64,000 nt of DNA from Globisporangium splendens (GCA_006386115.1 VFIW01000003.1:992001-1056000); one strand, 5' to 3'. Shown: positions 9,586 to 20,322, counted from the stretch's first letter. Numbers and translations: made by a program. Notes: generated from the letters alone by a model not told the origin.

Positions 9586-10316
9586 GGAAAGGGTCTGCTG
9601 GGGAAGTGGAGACTCCCTCTTCCATCATTTGATTCATCTTATCCATTGTGCAGACGAAAGAGTGGGAAAAATGCCACAGTTGTGTTGGTGAAAGTAGAAT
9701 AGCTCTTGTGGGGCAATGGCTTCTCCCCTGCAATCTCCCTCAACTGACAATGGCCGTTGCGAGCTCATTATTGAGTATACGCACAGAGAGCGTGCACGAA
9801 ATTGCCTTCCGATGTGTCAGCCAACTGAGCTCTCGCTTTCCAGCAAGTTCGACTGATCTTCAGTGGCTCCACGTCAACTCTCATACTTGATATGACAGGT
9901 GTTGTCCCAGTCCCTGGATTTTGGGACGTGGCATGTGTCTCCACATGCGAGCGTCATTTTGAAGCACGTCAGACGCACAGACGCCTGACCAAGCTCTGCG
10001 AACGGGTCAGGCGCGCTGTCTGATCCCTTCTTGAAGCTCACAAGAGGTCAGGCACCTCCCGCTGTGCATTTTATGCGCGAATGCAGCATGGAAGACCTCT
10101 ATATTCGAGTTCGCCTTCCTCTATAAATACATGTTTTGCATCAATTAACTCTATTCAGCCTGCAAAATACAATATACCGGATACACTCGATAGTAGTGGG
10201 TAGAAACGGTCCACAGCGATCGCCCCCTTGCTCCCTTCAACACCACACATTCATTTCGCAACTTGGTGAGCCAAGCGCACACATTAGAACCCCGTTTACT
10301 CCACTCCAGGATGTGC

Positions 10317-10528
10317 ATGAAAGTCGAGTGCCCCAAGTGCCACAAACCCACGTGGAAGGGCTGCGGCCAGCACATCGAGAGCGCACTCAGCGGTACGTGC
10401 TTGTTTCTATGTCCCTATGTGTGTTGATCTCAGTTAAGTGACACGAACGTGCAATTGCTCTTGTTGCGCATGCAGGCGTCGCAGAAGCCGACCGCTGCCC
10501 AGCGTGGAAGACTGGCGGCTGCCAATGA
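10317..10528 (+). CDS. 42-residue zinc-ribbon-like protein, copy 2
   Basis: Exon 1 is 10317-10392 and exon 2 is 10476-10528, with an 83 bp intron (donor gtacgt, acceptor tgcag). The spliced frame encodes the same 42 residues as copy 1: CPKC, GCGQH, RCP and GGC supply the probable metal ligands. Conservation of splice sites, frame and protein in both copies supports a real gene rather than chance. It is convergent with the methyltransferase copy 2. Confidence 0.72.
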
Positions 10529-10917
10529 AGCGTGGCGGGAGGTTCCTGCGCAATCGCATGAGCTAGTACTCGATGTGATATCGCTACAGGACGCATTAAG
10601 CGATGATTCTTTTATAGCAGCAAAAGCAATCTTGTGCCAACTGTACGGATAAAAAAATGCAATCATTGCGCTTTCGTTTTATATCTTCGTACCAAATGCA
10701 TGGATTTTAGAGTAATAGGCAAGCGTGCGCGTGGAGGTTGGTTACAAGTTGCGTTCCGTTGCGTTTGGCTTTATAGTGGGATGACCACAACTTTGATATA
10801 TTGTCATACTCAAAATAGGGAAATGCCCGAAAACGACGTCACTATGGAACATGAAATGCGATTTCTTTGAATCACAAGACACAAGCAGTTGGAATCGAGG
10901 TGCAACAACCTCGGGGT

Positions 10918-11842
10918 TTACGCCTTGGCGATGATGATGTACGCTTCCTGACCAATCGGAAATCCCTTTGCAAGCCACTCATCGCCCATGCGCTTCGCGG
11001 TGTCAAAGTACTTTTTGCGGAGCTCTTCGTCCTCGATGCTGTTGATGTCTTCCTGGAACTGCGCGTACTTTTCGCCACTCCAGAGCTCCAGGATGTTCAT
11101 AAACGGCCAGATGCGCACCTGCGAGAAGCCTGCGAGCGCAAACCGCTGGCGCAGCGCATCAAGATCCTTGCCGAGCGCAAAGTTTGGATTCTCTTCCCCG
11201 TCGTCAATCCCTAACTCTTTGCTCACGGCTGCCGCCATTGTGAACAAGCCGCTGAACTCTGGTCGCCCCCAGATCGTGAAACCCGCGAGACCGCCGCCTT
11301 TCAGCACCCGCTTGGTCTCGCGCAGCATCGCATCGGCGTCCGGCGTGAGCTGCAAGCACATGTTCGCAATCAGGCGGTCCATCGATCCGCTTGCAATGGT
11401 ATTCAGGTCTTGACCTACAAGTGGTGGTGATACATAGTGGTAAATGTCAATAACAATGCCGCAGTCAGTGCTCAGGCTTTCCTCTCTCTCTCTTACCGTT
11501 CGCTTCTTGCACACGCACTTCCAAGTGCTCTGATCCTGCGTTCTTCAACGCCTCCTTGGCCAATTCCACCATCGTAGGCGACAAATCCGTCACGAGCAAC
11601 GTCTTCTTCTCGCTCGTACCTGCACCCGCCGGCACCATGCGCTGCGCAATGTCGAGCGATCCGAGCCCCGCGCCAGCTGCGACTTCCACGACCTGCTGCG
11701 CCGTGTCCAGCTGCATGTGCGCGTGCAACTGCTGCGCGCACTGCAGCGTCACGCGCTTGTTCGCGGTCTCCGTGAAGCGCACGGCGAACGCGTTCCAGCG
11801 CTCGCGCACCATCGCGATCTTGGCGTCGTCGGAAGCGCTCAT
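10918..11842 (-). CDS. SAM-dependent methyltransferase (class I), copy 2
   Basis: Exons 11842-11497 (346 nt) and 11414-10918 (497 nt) have the same lengths as in copy 1 and give 280 residues. The intron is 82 bp rather than 87 because the GA repeat after the donor is five bases shorter. It is no longer a multiple of three, which confirms it is spliced out. The motif I EVAAGAG and the rest of the fold are unchanged. Substitutions relative to copy 1 are mostly mild (for example KAGG to KGGG, QAR to QVR). Substrate unknown. Confidence 0.85.
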
Positions 11843-12574
11843 TTTCAATTCGAAAGAGGATCTTCTGTGGGGTTTGAGGACAATTCCCAAATGACAAATG
11901 GTGCGCGACTTGCAGGATGGCTTCAGACAGGACGTTTTGTGGATCGTTTTGCAGAGGGCATCAGATGTCGCTCTGACGGAGCGATGACGCTACTGAAGGT
12001 TTTAGTCCCATCGCGTGCCTGACTGCGGAGAAAGAAGGTCAGGCGCTGGTTGCAGATGTGGATGGAGACAGGGCATGCACAACGAGGTCAGGCACACGTA
12101 GTACCGTACGTAAGCGTTAAAGTTATGGAAGCTGGCACTTGTGTCCTCCAGTACTGGGTAGAATTCTTAATTTTACATTGTGTCCATCTTCAAACAGAGA
12201 GGTAGGAAGGACATGATCAATCCTGCGCATCGAGCACCTCGTCGTCGTCATCAATCGATGGGAGTTCTCGGTCCGCTCCGAGACAATATCAACGGTGAGA
12301 ACTTTCAATGGTGCCGCGTCCCAGGCATTCTTAAAGCCACGCGTCGCAGAATGCATTCATCACCAGTGTGTGTGTTTTTCTTCTTTGTGTCAGAAACTAG
12401 GAATACGATCGGACCTCGCTCTAACGTTCTGATGAACGTGGCGCGAGCTAGGATTGTATGGAGAGCCTCGGAGGTGGTCACCTTCTCGAGTGGTCGTAGA
12501 TTTTGGTGGAGCGAGTCGCCCTGGATCCAGATCGGATCCAAGTGGTCGCAGGATGGCCATTCGGTCGTTGCCGT

Positions 12575-13984
12575 CTGGACGTCGGCGCGAAATAAAGGGG
12601 AGTGAGAGTCGCCTGCGTCTGATCCTCAACGCAGTGCGGACGCACAGGAAAGTGATGCGAGTACGAAAGAAAACAAGGGGAATGCGCTGGACTGGGAGAA
12701 CCCATGCCGCATCCCATCGACGATCTCAACGAGATCGCTGAAGTGAAGCAAACGTACCGCGATGCCAAAGAATTACACGACCGTCCGTTGCACTCTGGGG
12801 ACTCGACTCCACGACGCTCGCCATTATTCCTGCTTTCTTCGGGGCTTGAGTGACTTGATCGATACGGTAGCTGGCAAATTGGAGTGTGAGAGAAGCGTGT
12901 GCGAGGCGACCTCCCAGCAGCATAAAGAAGGGATGCGGGAGTCTGGGGACATACACGCGCGGTTTAGCCAGTCGTTGTCATTGCGTCTGTGTTGAGCCTC
13001 TTGGGGTAAGGCACAGTGTAACACGAAGAGCTGCAGATCAGCCTTCCCCTTCTTGACCTCTTGGAGTGTATCTGGTGTAGCCATACCGTACCGTACAGTA
13101 TTCGGTAGGTACGGAACAGAGTGTGGGTCTCAAAAATGACGAAATATCGAAAGTCCCTCGCCAGAATGTTAAAAACGGAACAGATCGTCCCGAAAGGATG
13201 TGCTGTACTTGGTTTCTGCATAAACTACGAACGGTTGGTCCCGAACGAACTTTTCGGAACAGAGTCAGTGCGTATGGCGAAAGGGTCAACAAATGTGGAC
13301 AGATAAAACGGACAAACAGACTTTGCGAGAAAAAAGTGAAGAACTATGAGTATGGACCCGTACAGTAAAGCGATGCAGGCAGTCTGTGTGCTTCGCCTAT
13401 TATTTGCCTGCTATTGCCTGTGCCCTCCTCTTGTAAAGAATTTTCAATTAACTCCTTTCCTGCATTGTTTCACCACTTCACAAATGCTTCGAGTGCTTAT
13501 TCCTATCCTATGAGTATGAATATGCGTCAAAACATGTGTCCGCCATCACTCGATGGAGCCGTTGAATAAGCTCCAGAAACAGGACACGAGCTGGCGCTTC
13601 CCACGTCGCAGCACAGAAGCTTAGTGTTCCTACACTCTGTAGAATGCATATATAGTGTCCAGTACTCCTCCTTCTCTGCCTCCAGTCAAAAGAGCAACCT
13701 TAAACTGCATATAGCCCTTTGTAAATCACCCTTAGACCTTTTCGTTGTTCCTACCTATTATGACGGGTGAAGTATCCACTGCTAACGCAATATTTAACGT
13801 TGCGTTTCACACTTGGTCAGTGGGCTGCGCACCTCTCTAAGTTCGGTTCGCGCGCACTTTGCAACCGTAAACACGCACTTTGCGATCTAGAACCCGCGCA
13901 CTTAGGCGCTGCTTTGCACGCTGCCGCTTGCCTTTGTCGAGTGAACAGATCATCGAAGAAAAGCGAAGACACGAGGCCACTTGG
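12575..13984. other. Intergenic; possible coding relic and small repeat-bounded element
   Basis: No intact gene. Around 12660-12850 short frames look protein-like (for example DLNEIAEVKQTYRDAKEL at about 12722-12775) but are soon interrupted, so this may be a relic of unknown origin. At 13091-13367 a 277 bp stretch is bounded by direct repeats ccgtacagta. The right end should hold the promoter of the F-box/FIST gene. Confidence 0.35.
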
Positions 13985-15982
13985 ATGCCGTCGCGGGCAA
14001 GCGTCCAGTCCCCCTCTTCCAGTGCTGCTGCCATGACGAGAGCGTTCCCCGCGTCTCCGCCGCCGCCGACGCACCACCAGCGGCCGCAGCACCAGTTCCA
14101 GAAGATGAAAAAGCCCAGCGCCGCGCGGAAGAACCGCCACTACTTCGAGCAACAGCAGTCTGCAGGGATCGAGACCCAGGAAGGCCGAGGGAAATCGGCG
14201 CACTGGATCGCCAAGAAGAATTCTTTATCCAGTAAAGGCAAGCACGGCGCCTCAAGCGCGAAACCCAAGTCCAAGATGGCCCCAAGTTCGTTCCAGAAGC
14301 TGCCGAAGGAGATGGTGCTGCTGGTGTTCCCGTTTTTGGGGTGGAAAGACACGGCCGCGATGCTGCTCGTGGACTCCAGTCTGTCAAGAATCGTGCTGGA
14401 GGCTAAGAAGACCCACTCGGAGTGGAAAAACACCGTGTGTATTGCAGACAACGCGGAAGCGAGTGTGGAGCTACTGCGGCAAAGGGACCGCGGATGTCTC
14501 CTGAATGCGCGATTTGCGCCTAATCTCATCATGATCAACGTGGGATCTGGAGATTCGATCCCGTTCAAGACCGGCGGGTACTGGAATCGCCTCGCGCAGG
14601 TGCTTGAGAGTGGAAAGCTGATACCCAGAGAGTGTCCTGTGATGATGTTGTACACGCCACTTGGGGTCATGGGCACGGGAAGTGAAGAAACGCCAAACAA
14701 CGTGCGTGAGTATGAAGAAGAGCTGGGTGGCGATGGCGATGAGCCAAACAAGACTGTGACGCTCTCGATCACGGTCGCTCATTTGCCAGGTACCTCGGTG
14801 GAGACTGCAGTGTTCGACCGCAAATGGTTGAGACAACAAGCTCGTGGACGCGGCGACGAGCCTGAATACCCGTTCACAGCAATTGAAAACGCAGATGACA
14901 TGATGGAGGATACTAATTCAGGCTCAAGTAATGACCAGAACCTCCCGTCCTTCTTGCTGTTTAGCGTCAACGCCAACAGTTCGGAGGAGCTCGCACCCAT
15001 TGTGTCCAAGTGGCATCCAGGTGCGTCCATCGTCGGCGGTATTTTCCCATTCGCCGATCGCTGTATCCCCATGGCTGTGTACAAGAGTGGCTCAGTGTCA
15101 TCAACGACCAAAGACGTGAGAGGTCAGCACAAGTTGTCCAGGAAGGCAAAGCAAAGTGCCTCGTCTTCGTCTTCATCTACTGTAGGTCAGCTCGACTTCC
15201 CAACGAACCTGTTGATTCGTTTCCACGGTCAAGTCGGCATCCGCGACTTCTCGTCGTGCGGCTTTCAGCCAATTACGCCGGTCGTGCAATGCGAGACCAT
15301 CTCGTCGGCGTATTTACTGGACCAGTTCGCGCATTATCGCGCGTACGAGACGGTGTTGTGGCAGAATCCAAACACTGGCGAGGAGATGCAGTATCGGATG
15401 ATGGATCTGCTGCGTCAATATGGATCGTTTGCAAGGGAAAACTCGCTGAATATTTATTCGAGTAGCAAACTGGAGCCCATGCTCTCGATCCTGCAGTCTG
15501 CGAAGGAATACAATGAGAAAGAGCTGATCACGGCGTCCCCACTTGCCGAGCGGATAAACCGACTCGACATGCTCATTTGCACACAGGGTGGCGACATAAT
15601 GTCCATGGATAAGCACTGGGAGAAAGGAGACTACGGTTTTGTGGCCGTCCAGCTCGCGGACTGTGGCAGATTTGCGCACACAGTGGCTCTCAAGTCGCTG
15701 AAGGCGCGCATGGAACAGAGAAAAGAGAACCCGCTTGGCGCGTTTGTGATCTCCTGTGCGCTGAAAGGAATCGAATTGTACGGCGAGAAGGACGCCGAAG
15801 CCAAGATCTACGACCAGATCTTCCCAGGACTCGCACTGAACGGATTCTTCTCGGGTGGTGAAATTGGTCCGGTCGCGATTCCTATGGGTCTTCCAGCGTG
15901 TCTCTCAGCGAACGCGCCGCGGCTGCAGTCAAATACAACGTGTGGTGCCGTTTTCTACCTGAAAAACTCGACATCGACATGA
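13985..15982 (+). CDS. F-box/FIST-domain protein (FBXO22-like)
   Basis: A single exon of 665 residues. After a Ser/Pro/Ala-rich N-terminus, an F-box-like helix pair begins near residue 103 (KLPKEMVLLVFPFLGW). The rest resembles the FIST and FIST_C sensory regions of FBXO22, including the C-terminal GFFSGGEIGP motif that is typical of FIST_C. The family role is substrate recognition in an SCF ubiquitin ligase; the FIST region is thought to bind small ligands. The ATG at 13985 is the first in frame; 14033 is an alternative. The frame continues upstream only through non-ATG codons. Confidence 0.8.
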   Translation: MPSRASVQSPSSSAAAMTRAFPASPPPPTHHQRPQHQFQKMKKPSAARKNRHYFEQQQSAGIETQEGRGKSAHWIAKKNSLSSKGKHGASSAKPKSKMAPSSFQKLPKEMVLLVFPFLGWKDTAAMLLVDSSLSRIVLEAKKTHSEWKNTVCIADNAEASVELLRQRDRGCLLNARFAPNLIMINVGSGDSIPFKTGGYWNRLAQVLESGKLIPRECPVMMLYTPLGVMGTGSEETPNNVREYEEELGGDGDEPNKTVTLSITVAHLPGTSVETAVFDRKWLRQQARGRGDEPEYPFTAIENADDMMEDTNSGSSNDQNLPSFLLFSVNANSSEELAPIVSKWHPGASIVGGIFPFADRCIPMAVYKSGSVSSTTKDVRGQHKLSRKAKQSASSSSSSTVGQLDFPTNLLIRFHGQVGIRDFSSCGFQPITPVVQCETISSAYLLDQFAHYRAYETVLWQNPNTGEEMQYRMMDLLRQYGSFARENSLNIYSSSKLEPMLSILQSAKEYNEKELITASPLAERINRLDMLICTQGGDIMSMDKHWEKGDYGFVAVQLADCGRFAHTVALKSLKARMEQRKENPLGAFVISCALKGIELYGEKDAEAKIYDQIFPGLALNGFFSGGEIGPVAIPMGLPACLSANAPRLQSNTTCGAVFYLKNSTST

Positions 15983-16851
15983 TGAATACTGTCTAATAAA
16001 AAGAAATTTGCTGCGGTTTGACGACGATGATGGCTGAGTTTTGAAAGCACGAGTTGCGTCTTGAGCAACTCGGCTAAGTGCTTCAGTTTTTGTTTGTTGG
16101 TTGACCCCATTCATGCAATCCAAGGTTGGCTGAGTCATCCAGTACCGTCACCTCGCTCGAATGTGCATACAACCAGCGTGAGATGATTTGACAAGTAACC
16201 AAATGCAAGAAAGAGCACTGAAAAACAAAGCCAGCTTTGCTTTCGACTCGTTCGTGCGTGTCATGCTCTCTGTTTCAGCGAGGCCAGTGGGAGCAATTTG
16301 GGCGTGCCTAGGCACTCACTTAGGCGTGCTGCAGCGTAATCTCCGCTCGTGCGCTCGTAGGTTTCCACGAAGCAGGAAGAACTTTCCGTTGTGCGACGCG
16401 CATTCCAACCCATTTTGATCACCAGAAATGAACCACTTCGCCATTTCTCAGCTTGGACTCAGTTCAAACGAACGTTCGTTAGATCGAAAATAACCAACGC
16501 GTGATTTGTCTTGTGCAGAAAGAGAGAAAGAGAGAGGGAGGGAGAATGCACTTGTTCCTATAGAGAGAGATTCACTGTGAGCACCCTCCTAAGTGCGAGG
16601 TCGACGATTGTGCGCTCGCTCGATCTTTGACGTGGCACCTTCCCCCTAACAAGCAGGAGCTCAAAGCGCGAGAGAGCAGCAGCACCAGAGCGATTCTCCA
16701 TCGCTCCCTCCCCCCTTCCCTCGCTCCCCCCGCCATAGACAGAGGAAGCGAGTGCCGGCACCACGCGCTGCGCCATTAGTCCGTCTCAATAGCATTTGAC
16801 GGCGCCAACAGCAAGCAACAAGCAAGAAGAGAGAAGAGAAGAAAATCCACG
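15983..16851. other. Intergenic, promoter region of AP-4 mu
   Basis: About 870 bp without a gene. A purine-rich stretch (agagagaaagagagaggg) lies near 16520-16545, followed by pyrimidine-rich sequence near 16690-16735, which is common in oomycete upstream regions. Confidence 0.4.
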
Positions 16852-18192
16852 ATGTCAGCCATCTCGCAGTTCTACATTCTCTCGAACCGCGGCGACACGA
16901 TCATCTTCAGTGACTTCCGCGGCGACGTCGACAGCAACTCGGCCGAGATCTTCTTCCGCAAGGTCAAGTTTTGGGAGAAAGGGGACGCGCCGCCGGCGTT
17001 CAACGTCGATGGCGTCAACTACCTGTATGTGAAGAAGAACGCGTTGTACTTTGTCGCCACGACGCGCTACAATGTGAGTCCCGCGTATATTCTGGAGATG
17101 CTCACGCGCCTGTGTCGAGTGTTTAAAGACTACTGCGGCGTGCTGTCGGAAGAAACGCTGCGCAAGAACTTCATCCTGTGCTACGAGCTGCTCGATGAGA
17201 CGCTCGATTATGGGTACGCACAAGACACGAGTACCGAGGGACTCAAGGTGCACGTGCACAACGAAGCCATCTTGGTCGGCGACGCTGCGCTCGCCAAGCC
17301 AAAGCCAGGCGCAAAGTTCATGAGCCGAAGCTCCAACATCAAAGCCGCGAGCGCTGTCAAGAAACCTGTCGCTACCGCCGGCCAGAGCTCGAAGAAGCAA
17401 GACGAAAACGAATTGTTTTGCGATATCCTCGAGCGTCTCAACGTGGTGTTTTCCTCGGGCGGCCAGATGCTCAATGCGTCGATCGAAGGTCGCATCCAGC
17501 TCAAGAGCTACCTCTCGGGCAATCCTGAACTGCGTCTCGCTTTGAACGAAGACTTGGTGATCGGAAACGCGGGTCCTCGCGCGTACGGCCAAGTCGTGCT
17601 GGACGATTGCAATTTCCACGACTGTGTGCAGCTGGACGAGTTTGAGCGGGACCGCGTGCTGATCTTCCAGCCGCCTGATGGCGAGTTCACGGTCATCAAC
17701 TACCGCATCACGGGGGATTTCCGTGCGCCATTCCGCATTTTCCCGTTTGTCGAAGAGCTCTCGCCGACAAAGATCGAGATGGTGCTCAAGATCCGCGCCG
17801 ACATGCCAGAGAACAACTACGGCGCGAACGTGATCATTCGGTTCCCAGTGCCGCAGAACACGGTCGCCGTGTCGTGCGACATCGGCAAGAACACGGCGGG
17901 TCAGTTGGCAGAGTACCGCGAGAACGAGAACCAAGTGCGCTGGGCCGTGAAGCGCTTCACGGGCGGCACTGAGTTGACGTTGCGCGCCAAGATCACGCTC
18001 GGCTCGCCGAGCCCGCATGTGCGACGAGAGATCGGTCCCGTGAGCATGAACTTTGAGATCCCCATGTACAATACGTCGAGCCTGCAAGTGCGCTACCTGC
18101 GTATCCCCGAGCATGCGCGTCATCCAAACTACACGTACAAGCGATGGGTGCGCTACGTGACCCAGTCTAGTTCGTACGTGTGCAGAATTTAA
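16852..18192 (+). CDS. AP4M1: AP-4 adaptor complex subunit mu
   Basis: An intronless gene of 446 residues, close to the length of human AP4M1. The N-terminal longin-like domain begins ISQFYILSNRGD, and EIFFRKVKFW and FNVDGVNY are characteristic of mu4 rather than mu1-3. The C-terminal mu homology domain (about residues 185-445) ends YVTQSSSYVCRI, the usual family ending. It is the cargo-binding medium subunit of AP-4, acting at the trans-Golgi network. No truncation or unusual feature is seen. A long antisense open frame over this gene is a by-product of its GC-rich codon bias. Confidence 0.95.
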   Translation: MSAISQFYILSNRGDTIIFSDFRGDVDSNSAEIFFRKVKFWEKGDAPPAFNVDGVNYLYVKKNALYFVATTRYNVSPAYILEMLTRLCRVFKDYCGVLSEETLRKNFILCYELLDETLDYGYAQDTSTEGLKVHVHNEAILVGDAALAKPKPGAKFMSRSSNIKAASAVKKPVATAGQSSKKQDENELFCDILERLNVVFSSGGQMLNASIEGRIQLKSYLSGNPELRLALNEDLVIGNAGPRAYGQVVLDDCNFHDCVQLDEFERDRVLIFQPPDGEFTVINYRITGDFRAPFRIFPFVEELSPTKIEMVLKIRADMPENNYGANVIIRFPVPQNTVAVSCDIGKNTAGQLAEYRENENQVRWAVKRFTGGTELTLRAKITLGSPSPHVRREIGPVSMNFEIPMYNTSSLQVRYLRIPEHARHPNYTYKRWVRYVTQSSSYVCRI

Positions 18193-18473
18193 GTGTAGTT
18201 GTTTCCCCACGAGCAGCTCTTTTCATAGGCAACTTGCCTGTTGGTCTTCGGGCACGCGGCAAGGAAAAAAGGGCTGCGCAAAGACACTTGGCATGCACAT
18301 AAAATGAAAAATGAAAACCATAAAAACACAAACCTTCTTTGCTGTTGGTTTCTTTCTGTTTCTATTGTCCACTGGGAGTTAACGTTGTGCATGAAACGCG
18401 TCTTGCATTCGCTGTCCCTTTGTGCTTTCTCTGTATAATTCGGCGTGCTGCTTGCTTGCTTGCTCAACCCTGT
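18193..18473. other. Short convergent intergenic region
   Basis: 280 bp between two convergent genes (AP-4 mu and the mS35-like gene). No structure is recognised beyond AT-rich 3' sequence. Confidence 0.4.
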
Positions 18474-19347
18474 TTAAGCAGAGACCTTGGCCGTGGTGCT
18501 CAGCTCGTGGGCCGTTTGCGTGAGGTCGCGCAGGATGTCGCACAGGCGCTTGTGGTTGAACACACGCGTCGGGTATCGGTCTTCAGTCAGCTTGAGGCTG
18601 TTCTTGTTGGCGTTGTAGCGCGGACCCGCGAGCTGCTTGACAACCTCCAGACCCTCCTTGCTCAAGCCCGAGAAGCACGACAGCGGCACCTCCATCACGA
18701 CCTTCGTGTCGTACGTGTTCTTGTCGTCGACGAAGAGGCGCTCGTCAAAGTCCTCCAAAGGACAGTTGAGCGTCATCTGGATGGACTCGCCGTTGAACAA
18801 CTCGTGGATCTGCGTCTGCCACGACACTGCACACAAATACACATAAGAGATTAGTATAAATACAGCAATTGACTATTGCAAATGCACGCATCCGATAGCA
18901 CGTACAATCTAAGTAAGGCGTGAAGTCCGCGAAAATCTGTAGCTTCTCCACCTCGTGCTTCATCGCGTCGTCAAAGCCCTCGGGGAAATCTTCGTTCCAG
19001 TACGCTGGGTAGTCGAACACCTCCAGCTCGGCTTCTGGCTCCTTTGGCGCGTTCTTGCTGCTCGAGAACGAGAACGTCTTCTTCTTGCGGTACTGTGGCT
19101 TGCCGTCCTTGCTGCCTTCCGCAGTCGCGACGGCATTGTTGCGCGGCTGCTGCTGCTTCTTGTCGTCACCGAAGAGCAGGTTGCGACCTTTGCTGGAGCC
19201 CGCGTTCTTGCGCGCGCTGCCCTTGTTGTTGCTGCTGCGCTGCGGACCGTCGGTGGACATGCCGCGCGCCACGACGCACTTGGCGTTGGTTGCGAGCAGC
19301 TCCGCGGCGGCCGCGGCGCTTGCCTTGCGCGCGATCAGGCTCAGCAT
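18474..19347 (-). CDS. Mitochondrial small-subunit ribosomal protein, mS35 type
   Basis: Exons 19347-18906 and 18826-18474 with a 79 bp intron give 264 residues; the splice joins TPYLD to LSWQTQ. The first ~30 residues are Ala/Arg-rich and presequence-like. Residues 35-110 are a low-complexity basic stretch. The C-terminal half has LAGPRYNANKNSLKLTEDRYPTR, the signature of the MRP-S28/mS35 family (PF10213) of the mitochondrial small subunit. An initiator-like sequence and a TATA-like element lie just upstream on the minus strand. Confidence rests on the C-terminal motif; the N-terminus is not diagnostic. Confidence 0.82.
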
Positions 19348-19386
19348 ATTGGACGGCGTTGCTTTCCGATCGATTCCTTTGGGCCA

Positions 19387-19400
19387 CGGAAATGAATGCC
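19387..19400 (-). promoter_or_regulatory. Initiator-like element of the mS35 gene
   Basis: On the minus strand the sequence ggcattcatttccg lies 40 to 53 bp upstream of the ATG. It contains TCATTTCC, which matches the core of the oomycete initiator. A tatatag stretch occurs about 30 bp further upstream. Assignment is by motif only. Confidence 0.5.
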
Positions 19401-20322
19401 TGCATTGTGCTCTTCAAAACCTCAAATTCTATATAAAACCTCGAGGTGCTGTGTGATAACAGCTGTATGGGAAGTGTTGGAAAAACCTTGAAAAACCTTA
19501 CCTCCCATGCAATGACACGGTTGTCACCACCCATTTTCTATCACACAAAGACGCGAGGCAAATTTGGCGAATATGCGGTGGCCGAACTGCCCGGATGGCG
19601 GTGCTTTATGGGCATGTGGCGTTGTGAGCATGTGTGATTATGTATACCAGCGTGTGGCTGTGTTCAGTGCGTATCGTATGCATATCGTTATATCGCTGTG
19701 CGTTGTGTATTTGCTGCATAAAGAAAGATCTCATTCTGGGAGTTTTCCCCTCAAACCCAGAGCGAGACGCTTTCAATTCCCATATCTTTTCCTCTTTGGA
19801 GAGAAAGATGGTCCTTTGCAGATATTGACCGGCAAACTCGAGACGAAGCGGGCGACCAAGCGCTGTTGGGATCGGGACAGGAACCACCACGAGGGCTATG
19901 TTTGGTATGAGAACAATCATTTGTACTAGCGTCTGCTTGAAAGAGAGCAGACACCGGGATCGCGGGATCCATGATCGCTTTTCTAGCACTAAGGTGACGA
20001 AGGTATTCGTCTCCTCCCGATCCCCCCGAAGGCTCTTTTCAAAGGAGTTTTTGGAACTTGGTCGCTTTATGCTTCTCTCTATCTATTGCCATGATGAGCG
20101 CTTGTCCTGCGGTGCAGAAGACTCACGACCCGGAGGAATTAAACTCATCTACATTCACCAACTCGACATTTTCACACTAGGCTAAAATGATCCATTTTCA
20201 AAGATAAAATGATCCAGTTTATATCCCAAACGTTCTCAAAATGCTCTCGATCGGTATATACAGGTAAATCGTTTAAAGAGGTTGTTTTGGCTGTGGCTTC
20301 TGGTGGATAGATTTATACAGGA
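19401..20322. other. Intergenic between divergent mS35 and SPF27 genes
   Basis: About 0.9 kb without a recognisable gene; open frames here lack domain or codon support. Divergent promoters are expected. Confidence 0.4.

Larger units (their letters stand above)
8491..10283. other. Long intergenic stretch with short repeats
   Basis: About 1.8 kb with no convincing gene on either strand. It contains two families of short repeats (9281-9439 and 9520-9585) and three gcctgacc/ggtcaggc motifs (9983, 10005, 10046). The AOX copy 2 promoter should lie at the left end. Confidence 0.45.
10284..12574 (-). repeat. Copy 2 of permuted 2.3 kb duplication (order B-A-Z)
   Basis: The reverse complement of this 2291 bp block matches 347-2643, but with part B first (12574-11967), then A (11966 down to about 10630), then Z (down to 10284). 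The B-A join reads gcgac|at|ctgatg, where the at is shared with both ends of copy 1. Both genes of the unit remain intact here. Confidence 0.85.

Noticed and set aside
16855..18210. 451-codon open frame antisense to AP-4 mu
   Set aside because: Rich in His, Arg, Val and Leu in the pattern expected from the complement of GC-ending codons; AP-4 mu on the plus strand is unmistakable.
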